The notes beneath the pieces were generated by a model. The model saw only the letters and a list, made by a program, of their open reading frames with translations. It searched no databases and was not told where the DNA came from. This document shows, one piece after another, positions 52,008-62,061 of a stretch of 64,000 nucleotides of DNA; the stretch's first letter is position 1; each line of letters opens with the position of its first letter. Made by a program: the position numbers and the translations under genes. Source of the DNA: Dehalococcoidales bacterium (GTDB lineage: Bacteria; Chloroflexota; Dehalococcoidia; Dehalococcoidales; UBA5627); contig JBBAED010000001.1 in NCBI GenBank assembly GCA_041656115.1, positions 124,001 through 188,000 of the forward strand, written 5' to 3'.

Positions 52008-52613
52008 TTAGACAATTTGGAGCAGTTTTTTCAATATCGGAACAGCGTTTCGGGCGGCCATTCCGCGATGGCTGATTTCATTTTTTAAATCTTTGGAAAT
52101 TTCTGCCATTGTTTTTCCGAATTGCGGCAAAAAGAAAATCGGGTCATAGCCGAAGCCGTTTTCACCCCTCGGCTCAAAAGTTATCTCCCCACAACATTCG
52201 CCTTTACTAAGTTCGGTCTGCAAATCTCCGGGGGTTGTAATGGCAATAACGCTGCGAAATCGGGCTTGCCTTTGGTTTTGAGGAATCTTTTCCATTTTGC
52301 CCAGCAGATATTTAACCCGGTCGCTGTCGGAAGCATTTTCTCCCGCATAGCGTGCAGACATAACACCCGGTTCTCCCCTCAGCGCCTCCACTTCCAACCC
52401 CGAATCGTCAGCTAATGTTAAAAGACCGCTTGCCTTGGCAAAAGAAAGGGATTTTAAAGCGGCATTCTCTTCAAAAGTGGCGCCGTTTTCAATAACTTCC
52501 AACTCCAAGTTGATATCGAGAGGAGAAATAATAGAACAGGGCAAACCGGCGAATATGAGTTTAAACTCAGCCAGCTTGCCCCGATTGTTAGTGGCAATAA
52601 GCAGCGCAGACAT
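52008..52613 (-). CDS. rdgB: RdgB/HAM1 non-canonical purine NTP pyrophosphatase
   Basis: 201 residues, full length. It removes ITP, dITP and XTP from nucleotide pools. IATNNRGKLAEF, LADDSGLEVEAL, GVMSARYAG and the C-terminal GENGFGYDPIFFLPQFGKTMAE / SHRGMAAR segments hold the metal and base-binding residues. It starts directly at the fbp stop. Confidence 0.96.
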   Translation of the reverse strand: MSALLIATNNRGKLAEFKLIFAGLPCSIISPLDINLELEVIENGATFEENAALKSLSFAKASGLLTLADDSGLEVEALRGEPGVMSARYAGENASDSDRVKYLLGKMEKIPQNQRQARFRSVIAITTPGDLQTELSKGECCGEITFEPRGENGFGYDPIFFLPQFGKTMAEISKDLKNEISHRGMAARNAVPILKKLLQIV

Positions 52614-53714
52614 TTAGTCTTCCAGGGTTGTAAAGCGCTCCTTGAGTTTTTCCATTACTAGCGGCATGGTGGTATATTCCATTTCCTCCAGCGGTAAGCG
52701 GTGCGGCTCAAAAGGACCGTGGCGGCGTAGGTATTCCGCAGCCCAGTTAGCCTGTTTGCGCGCTTCGTCGAAAGAAATATCGTCAAACATATCGCGTGGG
52801 CCAATCAATTTTCCGTTCGAAAGTTGGAAACCGAGAGCGGTTACTCGAGGCGGACCGTCAAAGCGGGTCGGCTTGCTGTCGGCAACCGAAACGGGCATTA
52901 GCGGGCCGTTGTGCGAGCCGCGCATCCAGCCTTCAACCAGTGACGGCTGAGTAAAGGGTTCAACAACTTCACCGACGGCTGGGAAAGCGCCCTGGCAGCG
53001 TACGATGCAAACAGGGTCGTCTTTACCGACATAGCGTCCGGCAATTAAACATAATTTCTGTGTCGAAGAAACGGCGGCTATTTCACCGGTATCTCGGCTG
53101 CTAACCGATTTAACGGCATAACGCGCCGGTGCGCCGATAAGAACTAAAAGGTCATAGATTTCTTCGGGGGAATTAAAACAGACCTTTTTACTTTCCTTAA
53201 CATCGTGGACTTCAAACGAGAAGCCTTTATGCATATTGGGGGCAATTACCAATCCGATGGTGTTAAACGGGTCGGCAAACATTTTGTATAAGGGCATATT
53301 CCAAGCGCCGGAAGAAGTTTTATCGGCCATAAAGATTACAATCGGTTCGGAGGTTCTTTCTTCAATTTCCATCTCGGCAACGCCGGGTCCCATTCCTTTA
53401 ACGTTACCGGAGAAAGCGTCGGATAATAAGTCTTGTCCGGCTCCGTACAATTTTAACTTTTTGGCAACCTCGGTTCCTTTAACAAAGGTATCCCATGCCA
53501 TTTTGTGGATTTTTTCATTTGCTTCACCCAACTGGTGGGTCATTATCAACTGCAGGTCATCGCCGCACTTGGTGACGTGATAATCAATCAACATTCCTTC
53601 GGATTTAGCTTTCTCCATGCTTTCAATTGCCGAAGCAATTACGTCGGGGTGGGAATCGGAATGACCGACAAATCCGCCGATGTCTGCTTTAATTACACTC
53701 AAAGTTAGTTTCAT
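52614..53714 (-). CDS. fbp: fructose-1,6-bisphosphate aldolase/phosphatase (archaeal type)
   Basis: 366 residues from ATG 53714 (GGAGGG upstream). It makes fructose 6-phosphate from triose phosphates with a single bifunctional active site, favouring gluconeogenesis. It begins with KADIGGFVGHSDSHPD, metal and catalytic residues of the type V FBPase; DYHVTKCGDD, GPGVAEMEIEER, and RFDGPPRVTALGF near the C-terminus also match. Typical of archaea and deep-branching autotrophic bacteria. It is cotranscribed with rdgB. Confidence 0.95.
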   Translation of the reverse strand: MKLTLSVIKADIGGFVGHSDSHPDVIASAIESMEKAKSEGMLIDYHVTKCGDDLQLIMTHQLGEANEKIHKMAWDTFVKGTEVAKKLKLYGAGQDLLSDAFSGNVKGMGPGVAEMEIEERTSEPIVIFMADKTSSGAWNMPLYKMFADPFNTIGLVIAPNMHKGFSFEVHDVKESKKVCFNSPEEIYDLLVLIGAPARYAVKSVSSRDTGEIAAVSSTQKLCLIAGRYVGKDDPVCIVRCQGAFPAVGEVVEPFTQPSLVEGWMRGSHNGPLMPVSVADSKPTRFDGPPRVTALGFQLSNGKLIGPRDMFDDISFDEARKQANWAAEYLRRHGPFEPHRLPLEEMEYTTMPLVMEKLKERFTTLED

Positions 53715-53751
53715 TATGCCCTCCAAAAAGACTTAAATAAATAATATTTGC

Positions 53752-54291
53752 TTAATAATCAATCCCTCGGCGCGCTTGTATGCCGTCATTATAGGGGTGT
53801 TTTATCATTAACATTTCGGTTACCAAATCGGCCGCCTGTACTATCTCGGCATCCGCGTATCTTCCGGTTAAAATCATCTCTACGTTGGCCGGTTTTTCTT
53901 TGATTAGCGTAAGTAAATCGTCCGTGCAAACCAACCCGAGGTTAACCGCCATGTTAATTTCGTCCATAATCACTACGTCGTATTCTCCGCAGAGGACGGC
54001 ATTTCTTGAGGCGTCAAACCCCTTTTGGGCCTGTTCAAAATCTTCGGGACGGATGTTGTCTTTATCCACCCAACCTTCGCAGCCGAAGCTTTCAAATTTA
54101 ACCCCGGAAAGTAAAGACAGGGAATGTTTTTCACCGTGAACGTAGTTGTTGGCTTTTAAAAAGAACGCGAAATAAATTTTTAATCCGTGTCCGGCTGCCC
54201 TTGAGGCAATTCCGATGGCGGTTGAAGTTTTCCCTTTGCCATCTCCCGTAAAGACTGAAACCAGTCCTTTTTCCAGTTTATTCGGTGTCAT
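53752..54291 (-). CDS. cobO: cob(I)alamin adenosyltransferase (CobO/BtuR type)
   Basis: 179 residues from ATG 54291 (AGGAGTGAA upstream; a longer frame to 54348 lacks a ribosome site). The P-loop is VFTGDGKGKTSTAIG. VVIMDEINMAVNLGL and ILTGRYADAEIVQAADLVTEM are family segments. It attaches the adenosyl group to corrinoids, so the organism makes or salvages adenosylcobalamin. It lies upstream of fbp on the same strand, 37 bases away. Confidence 0.95.
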   Translation of the reverse strand: MTPNKLEKGLVSVFTGDGKGKTSTAIGIASRAAGHGLKIYFAFFLKANNYVHGEKHSLSLLSGVKFESFGCEGWVDKDNIRPEDFEQAQKGFDASRNAVLCGEYDVVIMDEINMAVNLGLVCTDDLLTLIKEKPANVEMILTGRYADAEIVQAADLVTEMLMIKHPYNDGIQARRGIDY

Positions 54292-54445
54292 TTCACTCCT
54301 AAAATTAACCAACGCGGCTGCAAGTATTACAGCATAACAGTTTAACAATCACACTCGAGTTGTGTCAAGGAACACTGAGGGGTTTGTTAACGTTTTTAAA
54401 CAGAATGTTTGCATTGAGATAAAGTTTCCATTAAAATAGCTTTCC

Positions 54446-55213
54446 ATGAGGTATGTACGATTTTCAACAAACGGAAAAAGCGAATACGGTGTGCTGAACG
54501 ACCATACAGTTCAGAAGTATGAAGGGAAACCCTTTAAATATCTTGAACCGACCAATGAGTTCTACCCGCTTGAAAAGATAAAGCTCCTTGCTCCCTGCGA
54601 ACCGTCCAAGATTATAGCAATGGGTCTGAATTATCATTCGCATGCCAAGGAAATGGATTTACCGCTTCCGAATTCGCCGCTGACATTCTTAAAGCCGTCA
54701 ACATCGGTTATCGGCCCCGGCGAGAGTATAGTCTATCCCGATTCGTCAAGCAGGGTGGATTATGAGGGAGAGGTGGCGGTTGTAATCAAAAAAGCCGGCT
54801 GGCGTATTTCCAAAGAAGACGCGATGGATTACGTTTTAGGTTACTCTTGTTTTAATGATGTTACCGCGAGGGATTTACAGAGGGCGGATCTCCAATGGAC
54901 AAGAGCAAAGGGATTTGATACTTTTGCCGCTATCGGTCCGTGGATAGAAACCGATTTAGACCCATCCGATATTGGAATTGAAACTTATTTAAACGGTAAA
55001 CTGAAACAGAAGGGCAATACCGGGGATTTAATCTATACTATTCCCGAGATAATCAACTTTATTTCTAATGTAATGACGCTTTTACCGGGCGATATTATTG
55101 CTACCGGTACACCGAGCGGAATAGGGCCGATGTACCCGGGTGATGTTGTTGAAGTTAAAATTGATTCCGTTGGTACTTTGAAAAACAAGGTAATTAATAA
55201 CGGCTGTCAGTAG
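54446..55213 (+). CDS. fumarylacetoacetate hydrolase (FAH) family protein
   Basis: 255 residues. The FAH fold is shown by IIAMGLNYHSHAKEM, the metal-binding VDYEGEVAVVI (Glu), GYSCFNDVTARDLQ, KGFDTFAAIGPWI and GDIIATGTPSGIGPMYPGD. Members act on 2-keto acids (hydratase, isomerase, oxaloacetate decarboxylase or acylpyruvase activities); the exact substrate cannot be read here. It is a single gene with its own terminator, divergent from cobO. Confidence 0.92.
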   Translation: MRYVRFSTNGKSEYGVLNDHTVQKYEGKPFKYLEPTNEFYPLEKIKLLAPCEPSKIIAMGLNYHSHAKEMDLPLPNSPLTFLKPSTSVIGPGESIVYPDSSSRVDYEGEVAVVIKKAGWRISKEDAMDYVLGYSCFNDVTARDLQRADLQWTRAKGFDTFAAIGPWIETDLDPSDIGIETYLNGKLKQKGNTGDLIYTIPEIINFISNVMTLLPGDIIATGTPSGIGPMYPGDVVEVKIDSVGTLKNKVINNGCQ

Positions 55214-55238
55214 AAAATCCAATCGAATTTGTGAGAGA

Positions 55239-55264
55239 AGGGCGGGAAACCGCCCTCTTTTTTT
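55239..55264 (+). terminator. terminator of the FAH-family gene
   Basis: AGGGCGG pairs with CCGCCCT over a GAAA tetraloop and is followed by a run of T. Confidence 0.9.
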
Positions 55265-55269
55265 ATGCC

Positions 55270-55625
55270 CTCAAAAATGTCATCCTGAACAAAGTGAAGG
55301 ATCTAAGAGAGCGAGAAATGTAGGCTATGAGGCATCCTCGGCGATAAAAAAGAGGCATCGTCCTATCATAAAATCCGTAGCCAAGCGCAGCACTATCCAC
55401 CAACCCCCAGATTCTTCGGCAAGCTCAGAATGACAATAATAGTAGAAACGTCTTTGCGAGGAACGAGCCTTTGGCGAGCGACGTGGCAATCCCCAATAAA
55501 TTTAATCTATATGAGATTCTTCGCTTCGCTCTGAAAGACAGAGGAGGATTGCTTCGCTGCGCTCGCAAAGACAAAATGAATCGCTTCGTCTCTTCTATCG
55601 AGAACGGTCTTGCAAAGGCAAAGGG
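55270..55625 (+). repeat. mosaic repeat block R6
   Basis: Forward orientation as in R1, about one unit: GTCATCCTGAACAAAGTGAAG, GTAGGCTATGAGGCATCCTC, AGATTCTTCGGCAAGCTCAG, TCTTTGCGAGGAACGAGCC, GGATTGCTTCGCTGCGCTCG. It lies between the convergent ends of the FAH-family gene and mutS. Confidence 0.9.
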
Positions 55626-55652
55626 AATATCACCCTAAATGAGGCGAATGCC

Positions 55653-58226
55653 CTACCCCTTTGCTTTTTTCTGCAGTTTGTAGAGTTTATTAAGCGCTTC
55701 CAATGGGGTTAGCGAATCTATATCCAACTTCTCAAGCTCTTCCACGACCTCCGGTTTTACCCCAAACAAGGAAAGCTGGGGGTGGGGTTCTTGTTTTTCG
55801 GATTTAGCGGAAGCGCTTTTGATACTCTCGGACTCCAGTTCAGCAAGGACTTCATCGGCGCGGCGGATAACGGTCTTTGGCATCCCCGCCAGCTTTGCGA
55901 CATGTATCCCGTAACTCTTATCCACTCCCCCGGGGATAATGCGGTGTAAAAAGATAACGTTTCCGGCGTCTTCGGCAACGCCAACATTAAAATTTCTTAC
56001 CCGCGGAAGATAATCGGCAAGCCGCACAAGTTCATGGTAATGGGTGGCAAAAAGGGTTTTGGCTCCCAATCCTTTATGGTTATGAATATATTCCACCACG
56101 GCGCGGGCAATCGCCATTCCATCGTAAGTGCTGGTACCGCGCCCGATTTCATCCAATATAAGCAGTGATTTAGAGGTGGCGTTGTTTAAAATATTGGCGG
56201 TTTCAACCATTTCAACCATAAAAGTTGATTGGCCGGACGCCAAATCTTCGCGGGCGCCGATTCGGGTAAAAATACGATCGACCAGCCCGATAACGGCTTT
56301 TTCAGCCGGAACAAAACTGCCGATTTGCGCCATTAAAACAATCACGGCAATTTGCTTTAGATAGGTCGATTTCCCGGCCATATTGGGGCCGGTTAGGATA
56401 ATTAATTGAGCATCATCGTTGGAAAGCGTCACGTCATTCGGGATAAACTCGCCTTGCTTGAGGTTACTTTCGACAACCGGATGTCTGCCCTGTTTGATAA
56501 TGATTTGATTACCTTCGTTAAGCTCGGGTCTGGCGTAATTATTACGAACGGCTACTTCGGCAAAGGCAGAAAAGAGGTCAATCTCGGCAATTGTATTGGC
56601 AAGAGCCAGTAAAGCCCCACCGTAATCGGCAACTTGCCGGCAAACGCGTCTGAAGATATCCGTTTCCAGTTCGTTAATTCTGTCCTTGGCATTTAAGATA
56701 ACCGATTCGTATTCCTTTAATTCGGGCGTAAAAAATCTCTCCCCGCCAACGAGCGTTTGTTTGCGGATATATCTCTCCGGTACCTGTTGCAAGTTGGATT
56801 GGGAAACCTCAATGTAGTAACCAAAGACGCGATTGTATCCGACTTTAAGCGATTTAATTCCGGTTTTCTCGCGTTCCTCTTTTTCGAGGTTAGTGAGGTA
56901 CTGTCCGGCGTCCTTGGAAGCTGTGCGCAGTTTATCAAGCTCTTCGGAGAAACCGCGCCTGATTACCCCTCCGTCTCCCAAAGACGATGTCGGCGGTTCT
57001 TCAATCGATTCCTCAATAAGCGAGATTAACTCCGGTTGCGGCTTGAGTTTGTTTTTTAGCCACTCCACCGGCATAAAATCAATGCTTTCAAATATTTGCA
57101 AAAGCCTGGGGACGGTTTCAAGGCTGTGTTTTAGGGCGATTAACTCCTGCGGCATTGCAATATTTGCGCGGATGCGGTTTGTTAAGCGCTCAAGGTCGGT
57201 TATATTTGCCAGTTCGTTAATAAATTGCCGCCTTGAGATATTATCGTTTAAAAACCATTCGGTGGCGTCTTGTCTGATTGTTAATTCTTGTAAATTCAAT
57301 AACGGCTGCCCCAGCCAACGCTTCAGCATTCGCCCGCCCATTGATGTTTTGGTTAAATCAATAATTGAGAGCAGCGAACCGCCGATATTACCCGAAACCG
57401 CACTTTTAAAAAGCTCCAAATTGAATTGTGTGGTGTTATCCAGCGTCATAAAAAGCGAGGGGTTGTAAGTTGAAAGATGCGTTATTTGTTTTACAACGCC
57501 CTTTTGTGTTTGCTTGAGGTAGTGCAATACAGCCCCGGCAGCTTGGGTTGCCGACGGTAATCCGGCGCAGCCGTACCCCTCAAGTGTACTTGCCTCAAAA
57601 TGGTCAAGCAGGGTCTTACGGGCTACTTCGAATTCAAAGTAATAATTTTCAATATGGCTAACAGTTGGGTTAATCCCGATTTCCGGTAAAGTCGCTCCTT
57701 GCGGAATTACAATTTCCGCCGGTTGTAAGCGTTCCAGTTCGGTTTTAAGGTTATCGATATGAATCTGCGCAGTTGCAAACTCGCTGGTGGTAATATCGAC
57801 ATAGGCGATACCGGCTGTTTCTCCGTTTGTTATAATTGCCGCCAAGTAGTTATTGGCTTTCCCTTCCAAAAGCTCGGGCTCAATAACCGTTCCGGGGGTG
57901 ACCAGTCTTACGACATCGCGTTCAACAATTCCTTTTGTTTCTCCCGGTTTGGTAATTTGCTCACAGAGGGCAACTTTATAACCGCGTTTAATCAGTTTTG
58001 CCAAATAATCGTCAAGGGCATGGTGGGGGATTCCGGCCATCGGGATTTTGTAGTTTTTACCCATACTGCGGGTCGTTAACACAATTTCCAGTTCGCGCGC
58101 CGTTATTTTGGCGTCTTCATCAAATGTTTCGTAAAAATCCCCCAGCCTAAAAAAAAGGATGGCATGGGGATATTGTTGTTTTATTCTGAGGTATTGTTGA
58201 CGAATAGGTGTCGGATTATCCTTCAT
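55653..58226 (-). CDS. mutS: DNA mismatch repair protein MutS
   Basis: 857 residues, full length. Mismatch recognition: FFRLGDFYETFDEDA near residue 27 (the Phe-X-Glu is FYE). Connector, lever and clamp domains follow; the C-terminal ATPase has TGPNMAGKSTYLKQ (Walker A) and LLILDEIGRGTSTYDGMA (Walker B and signature), and FATHYHEL. The C-terminal 50 residues hold a helix-turn-helix. No mutL is adjacent. Confidence 0.97.
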   Translation of the reverse strand: MKDNPTPIRQQYLRIKQQYPHAILFFRLGDFYETFDEDAKITARELEIVLTTRSMGKNYKIPMAGIPHHALDDYLAKLIKRGYKVALCEQITKPGETKGIVERDVVRLVTPGTVIEPELLEGKANNYLAAIITNGETAGIAYVDITTSEFATAQIHIDNLKTELERLQPAEIVIPQGATLPEIGINPTVSHIENYYFEFEVARKTLLDHFEASTLEGYGCAGLPSATQAAGAVLHYLKQTQKGVVKQITHLSTYNPSLFMTLDNTTQFNLELFKSAVSGNIGGSLLSIIDLTKTSMGGRMLKRWLGQPLLNLQELTIRQDATEWFLNDNISRRQFINELANITDLERLTNRIRANIAMPQELIALKHSLETVPRLLQIFESIDFMPVEWLKNKLKPQPELISLIEESIEEPPTSSLGDGGVIRRGFSEELDKLRTASKDAGQYLTNLEKEEREKTGIKSLKVGYNRVFGYYIEVSQSNLQQVPERYIRKQTLVGGERFFTPELKEYESVILNAKDRINELETDIFRRVCRQVADYGGALLALANTIAEIDLFSAFAEVAVRNNYARPELNEGNQIIIKQGRHPVVESNLKQGEFIPNDVTLSNDDAQLIILTGPNMAGKSTYLKQIAVIVLMAQIGSFVPAEKAVIGLVDRIFTRIGAREDLASGQSTFMVEMVETANILNNATSKSLLILDEIGRGTSTYDGMAIARAVVEYIHNHKGLGAKTLFATHYHELVRLADYLPRVRNFNVGVAEDAGNVIFLHRIIPGGVDKSYGIHVAKLAGMPKTVIRRADEVLAELESESIKSASAKSEKQEPHPQLSLFGVKPEVVEELEKLDIDSLTPLEALNKLYKLQKKAKG

Positions 58227-58352
58227 AATGGATATATTCTACTTTAATCGGCTTACAAATAAAAGTAATTTGCCGTTTGAAGATAAACAAACGGGCGGTC
58301 TAATCGTCCTTTATGTTAGAATGAAAGGCAGTTTATGCAAAAAGGGTATGGA

Positions 58353-59177
58353 ATGAAATACAAATTAGTGGCAGTGGACGTTGATGGGACGTTGGTCGAT
58401 AAAAACGGGAAGGTTTCCCAAGTTGATATTTTGGCAATTGCCAAAGCGCAATCAAAGGGTATTCAGGTTTCGCTGGCAACGGGGAGGGTTATCAAGGCTT
58501 GTCGCCGCATAATTGAAGAGGTTTCTCTTGGCGGGCATCATATTTTCTACGACGGAGCCGTTGTTACCGACCCGGTTGCAGATGACACCGTTTACATTAA
58601 AACAATTAACGAGGGCGTGCTGCGAAGGGCAATCGAATTTGCGCGCGCAAACGAAATTTATTTAGAGCTTTATACGACCGAAAAGTTCTACGCCGAGCGG
58701 ACAAACTGGTCGGATGTTGTCCATCGCAATTATTTTGGGGTGGATCCGATTATCGAAGATTTGGATAAAATCTGTGAGTGTCACAAAATTGTTAAGGCCG
58801 AACTGATTTCACGCAGTAAACAGGAAGATGCTCAAATTGAGATGTTTAAAAATGAATTCAACGGCCTTTTGCGCTTTTCGTCCGCACACTCTCCGGCGCA
58901 CCCCGATATTGAGTTTGTAAACATTGTTGATCCGCTTGTTTCCAAAGGAGAGGCCTTGCGGGCTTTGGGCGAGCATTTGCAAATCAAAAAGGAAGAAATT
59001 CTGGCAATCGGGGACGGGCTTAACGATTTACCCCTTTTTGAAGCGGCCGGAACACGGGTTGCAATGAAAAATGCCTACGATGTTTTAAAGGCAGAGGCCG
59101 ATGATATAACAAATGATGTGGAAAATGGCGGGGTGGCGGCGGCAATCGAGAAATATATCCTCAACAGCCGATTTTAG
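58353..59177 (+). CDS. Cof-type HAD-superfamily phosphatase
   Basis: 274 residues from ATG 58353 (AAAGGG upstream); ATG 58335 would add six residues. VAVDVDGTLVDKNG is motif I with the nucleophile Asp; LATGR, KGEALRALGEHL and ILAIGDGLNDLPLFEAAGTRVAMKNA are motifs II to IV. A C2-type cap lies between (about 85-190). A sugar-phosphate or flavin-phosphate substrate is usual for the family. The last 4 bases overlap the convergent hypothetical gene. Confidence 0.92.
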   Translation: MKYKLVAVDVDGTLVDKNGKVSQVDILAIAKAQSKGIQVSLATGRVIKACRRIIEEVSLGGHHIFYDGAVVTDPVADDTVYIKTINEGVLRRAIEFARANEIYLELYTTEKFYAERTNWSDVVHRNYFGVDPIIEDLDKICECHKIVKAELISRSKQEDAQIEMFKNEFNGLLRFSSAHSPAHPDIEFVNIVDPLVSKGEALRALGEHLQIKKEEILAIGDGLNDLPLFEAAGTRVAMKNAYDVLKAEADDITNDVENGGVAAAIEKYILNSRF

Positions 59178-59533
59178 TATTCTAAATTAAAGCGTTTCCT
59201 AAGTGTTTCCATGCTTGGCGGGTTTGAGCGAATTATCGGCGGGCTTTTTATGCGGGCCTTTTCCTCTGCAATTTGCTCCATTTTGCGGTATTGTGCCGCC
59301 AAATTGGTGTTATCGATACTGGCAACACACCTTTGGCACTTGCGGGCAACATAAAGGGCGTTATCTTCAACGGTAAACCTCTGCATTGTATCGTAACGCT
59401 GGCGCATTGCCTCAATAGCGCCCCTGCGTCGAAACACGCGAGCCCCTAAGAGTTCTTTACTTGCGGTTTCCCGCGCCTCAATGTAACTCTCGGCTTTGCG
59501 GCGGAAATAATTCTCGTCATTACCGTCAAACAT
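59174..59533 (-). CDS. hypothetical protein with CXXC
   Basis: 119 residues, charged and mainly helical, very rich in Arg (FRRKAESYIEARETAS, RVFRRRGAIEAMRQRY), with one KCQRC pair. No signal or membrane segment. Convergent with, and overlapping by 4 bases, the HAD gene. Not recognised; the codon use resembles the neighbours, so it is likely real. Confidence 0.5.
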   Translation of the reverse strand: MFDGNDENYFRRKAESYIEARETASKELLGARVFRRRGAIEAMRQRYDTMQRFTVEDNALYVARKCQRCVASIDNTNLAAQYRKMEQIAEEKARIKSPPIIRSNPPSMETLRKRFNLEY

Positions 59534-60118
59534 TACATAATTCCTTTATTAATCGTATTAAGGTTAATTATGTCTAATAACTTGTATCTAATTTAATATT
59601 TAACGGTTGCGTTGTCAAGAGGTTTGGCACCGATAATTCTACAAAATTATGATTGACACGATAATTAATGAGTTAAACTTTATAACAAGGCAATTTATCG
59701 AATGGTATAATTTTGCCTTCATCTGCGCTAAGAGCTTCAAAACAATCATTGCAAACTACTATACAATTTTCAGTATTCCTACGTCCGTTCAAAGCTATGA
59801 GAATACGAGTAGTATAGTTACAATCCTCTTAACTCAATATTCTTTTACAACATCTGGCACACTTCTCTCCATGACCACTATCAGAACCTTGTCTAAGACT
59901 TGCTCCATTTCGAACCCTAAAATTATTGATAATATCCATAATAAGCCCCCTAAATTAGACTGGATAAAAAATGGTAATGATTATAATGTTTGCTTAAATG
60001 GCAATTGGACTTGCATATATCTTATGACTAAAAAATGTCTTATCTTACCAACTTCAAATTTAATGCAATATTTAACAAATTATCCGTAATCGGCTTGCGG
60101 AGCGCTTACCGATAGCGG
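59534..60118. other. AT-rich gap with one doubtful ORF
   Basis: 585 bases between the hypothetical gene and uvrC, AT-richer than both sides. A plus-strand frame at 59649-60089 (146 codons) has no ribosome site and a composition rich in Ile, Thr, Asn and Ser without recognisable motifs; I consider it probably non-coding. The uvrC end is at 60119. No RNA gene was recognised. Confidence 0.4.
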
Positions 60119-61948
60119 TTAAAGCAGTTCTTTTATTTTTTGTGCCAGTAGCGGAGTAATGCCTTTAACTGAGGTTAACTCTTCGAATGTCGCCGTTTTA
60201 ATTTCGGCTACCGTTCCGAATTCTTTAAGCAGGGCTTTCTTGCGTGCGGGGCCTATTCCCGGTACGCCGTCGAGTGCAGAAACAAAGGTTTTTTTCTTGT
60301 GCAGGTGATGATGATAGCCGATTGCAAAACGGTGGGCTTCGTCTCTGACCCGCTGCAGTAACTGTAATGCGGGTGAGTTTTTAGCTAAAATAATCGGTTT
60401 TGAAATGCCGGGGAGAAATATTTCTTCGTTTTCTTCCGCTAAACCGATTAGCGCCGGAAGTTCAACCCCAATTTCCGCTAAAACAGCGGTAACCGCGCTG
60501 AGTTGTCCTTTTCCGCCGTCGATAAGCACAAGGTCGGGCATTTTACTCCAATTATCCGCAGCCTCTTCTCCCGTTTTTTTGAATCTGCCAAAGCGTCTTC
60601 TGATTACTTCTTGCATCATCGCAAAATCGTTGGGCTGCTCTAATGTTTTAATCTTAAAATGGCGGTAAAGCGCTGTTTTGGGGCGTCCTTTTTCAAAAAC
60701 AACCATACTGCCGACGGCATCTTTTCCCTGTATATTGGAAATATCATAGCCTTCGATACGCAGCGGCAACCCCTCCGTTTTAAGGACTTGCTGTAATTCT
60801 TCCAATGCGGCGCCAAGGTTATTCTGGCTTGATATTTGCTTAATCATTAATTCTTTTAATCCCAGCGCGGCGTTTAGAGCAACCGTTTCAATCAGTTGTT
60901 TTTTATTCCCCTTTAGCGGGGATTGGGTTTTTACGCTTGCGCCTTTTTTCTTACTAAGCCAGCCTTCGATTACACCTTTATCCAAAATCGGGTATTGCAG
61001 AACGATTAACGAGGGGATGTAGGCGGCGGATGAATAGAACTGCTTTACGAAATCGGTCATTACCTGTATCGGTTCTTCGGATTGAACCCCTTTAAGAGCA
61101 AAACCCTCTCTGCCGATAATTTTACCGCCGCGGATAAAAAATATCTGTGCGTATGCGGCGTCTTTTTCTTGCGCGAAAGCGATTACATCCTGTTCGCCTT
61201 GAACGGTTATTGCCAGTTTTTGGCAGTTGATAACCTCTTTGATGGCTTTAATGCGATCCCTAATCATTGCCGCTTTTTCGTATTCCAATTTCGAAACGGC
61301 TTCTTTCATGTTCGCTTCAAGCTCTTTAACAACCTTTTCCTGCTTGCCTTCCAAAAAGAGGATTAATTTTTGAATGGCTTTATCATACTCTTCTTTGGAA
61401 ATGGCTCTGATGCACGGTGCCGGGCATTTATGGATGTAATATTCCAAACAGGGCCGCGTAATTTTACGGGATAAATCTTTGGTGCAAGGACGGAAAGGGA
61501 AAATCTCTTTAATGGTTTTTAATGTTTGCCTGATTGAATAGGCGCTTGCAAACGGGCCGAAATAACGGGCGCCGTCTTCTTCCAGCCTGCGGGTAATTTG
61601 AACCCTGGCGTATTCCTCATTGGTTGATATTTTTAAATAGGGGAAGGTTTTATCGTCTTTAAGCCTGATATTATAAAAGGGCTTATGCCTTTTGATTAGG
61701 TTAAGTTCAAGGATTAAGGCCTCCTCCTCGGAGGCCGTTATAAAATATTCGATGTCATCAATACGCGGAACCATATGCGTAATTTTAAAGCTCTGTTCCG
61801 TTGACTCGGCAAAATAAGACCTGACACGATTCTTTAAATTGATTGCCTTACCGACATAAATAATCGTGCCTTCGCTGTTACGCATAATGTAAACGCCGGG
61901 GTTTTCGGGCAGGCGCTCCATTTTTTCGGCTAAAGTGTTATTACCCAA
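60119..61948 (-). CDS. uvrC: excinuclease ABC subunit C
   Basis: 609 residues, full length. N-terminal GIY-YIG nuclease (PENPGVYIMRNSEGTIIYVGKA) makes the 3' cut; a Cys-rich segment (PFRPCTKDLSRKITRPCLEYYIHKCPAPC, quoted as a class) follows; a UVR motif LEYEKAAMIRDRI binds UvrB; the RNase H-like nuclease has GYDISNIQG and LVLIDGGKGQL; tandem helix-hairpin-helix motifs end the protein (VPGIGPARKKALLKEFG). Nucleotide excision repair. A single gene here. Confidence 0.97.
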   Translation of the reverse strand: MGNNTLAEKMERLPENPGVYIMRNSEGTIIYVGKAINLKNRVRSYFAESTEQSFKITHMVPRIDDIEYFITASEEEALILELNLIKRHKPFYNIRLKDDKTFPYLKISTNEEYARVQITRRLEEDGARYFGPFASAYSIRQTLKTIKEIFPFRPCTKDLSRKITRPCLEYYIHKCPAPCIRAISKEEYDKAIQKLILFLEGKQEKVVKELEANMKEAVSKLEYEKAAMIRDRIKAIKEVINCQKLAITVQGEQDVIAFAQEKDAAYAQIFFIRGGKIIGREGFALKGVQSEEPIQVMTDFVKQFYSSAAYIPSLIVLQYPILDKGVIEGWLSKKKGASVKTQSPLKGNKKQLIETVALNAALGLKELMIKQISSQNNLGAALEELQQVLKTEGLPLRIEGYDISNIQGKDAVGSMVVFEKGRPKTALYRHFKIKTLEQPNDFAMMQEVIRRRFGRFKKTGEEAADNWSKMPDLVLIDGGKGQLSAVTAVLAEIGVELPALIGLAEENEEIFLPGISKPIILAKNSPALQLLQRVRDEAHRFAIGYHHHLHKKKTFVSALDGVPGIGPARKKALLKEFGTVAEIKTATFEELTSVKGITPLLAQKIKELL

Positions 61949-62002
61949 TATCTGTTTTAACCTCTTAGTAATATTGTATCACAGGCTAATTTGAGAGCAA
62001 GT

Positions 62003-62039
62003 AAAAAGGGTGCTCCGATTACTTAAAACCGGAGCGCCC
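62003..62039 (-). terminator. terminator of the alanine-rich coiled-coil gene
   Basis: On the minus strand GGGCGCTCCG pairs with CGGAGCACCC (one G-U) and is followed by TTTTT. Confidence 0.8.
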
Positions 62040-62061
62040 CGCGGTTTCCAACAAACTGTAG

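Noticed and set aside
59649..60089. 146-codon ORF upstream of uvrC
   Set aside because: No ribosome site, AT-rich with unusual composition and no motif; kept only as a doubtful frame.
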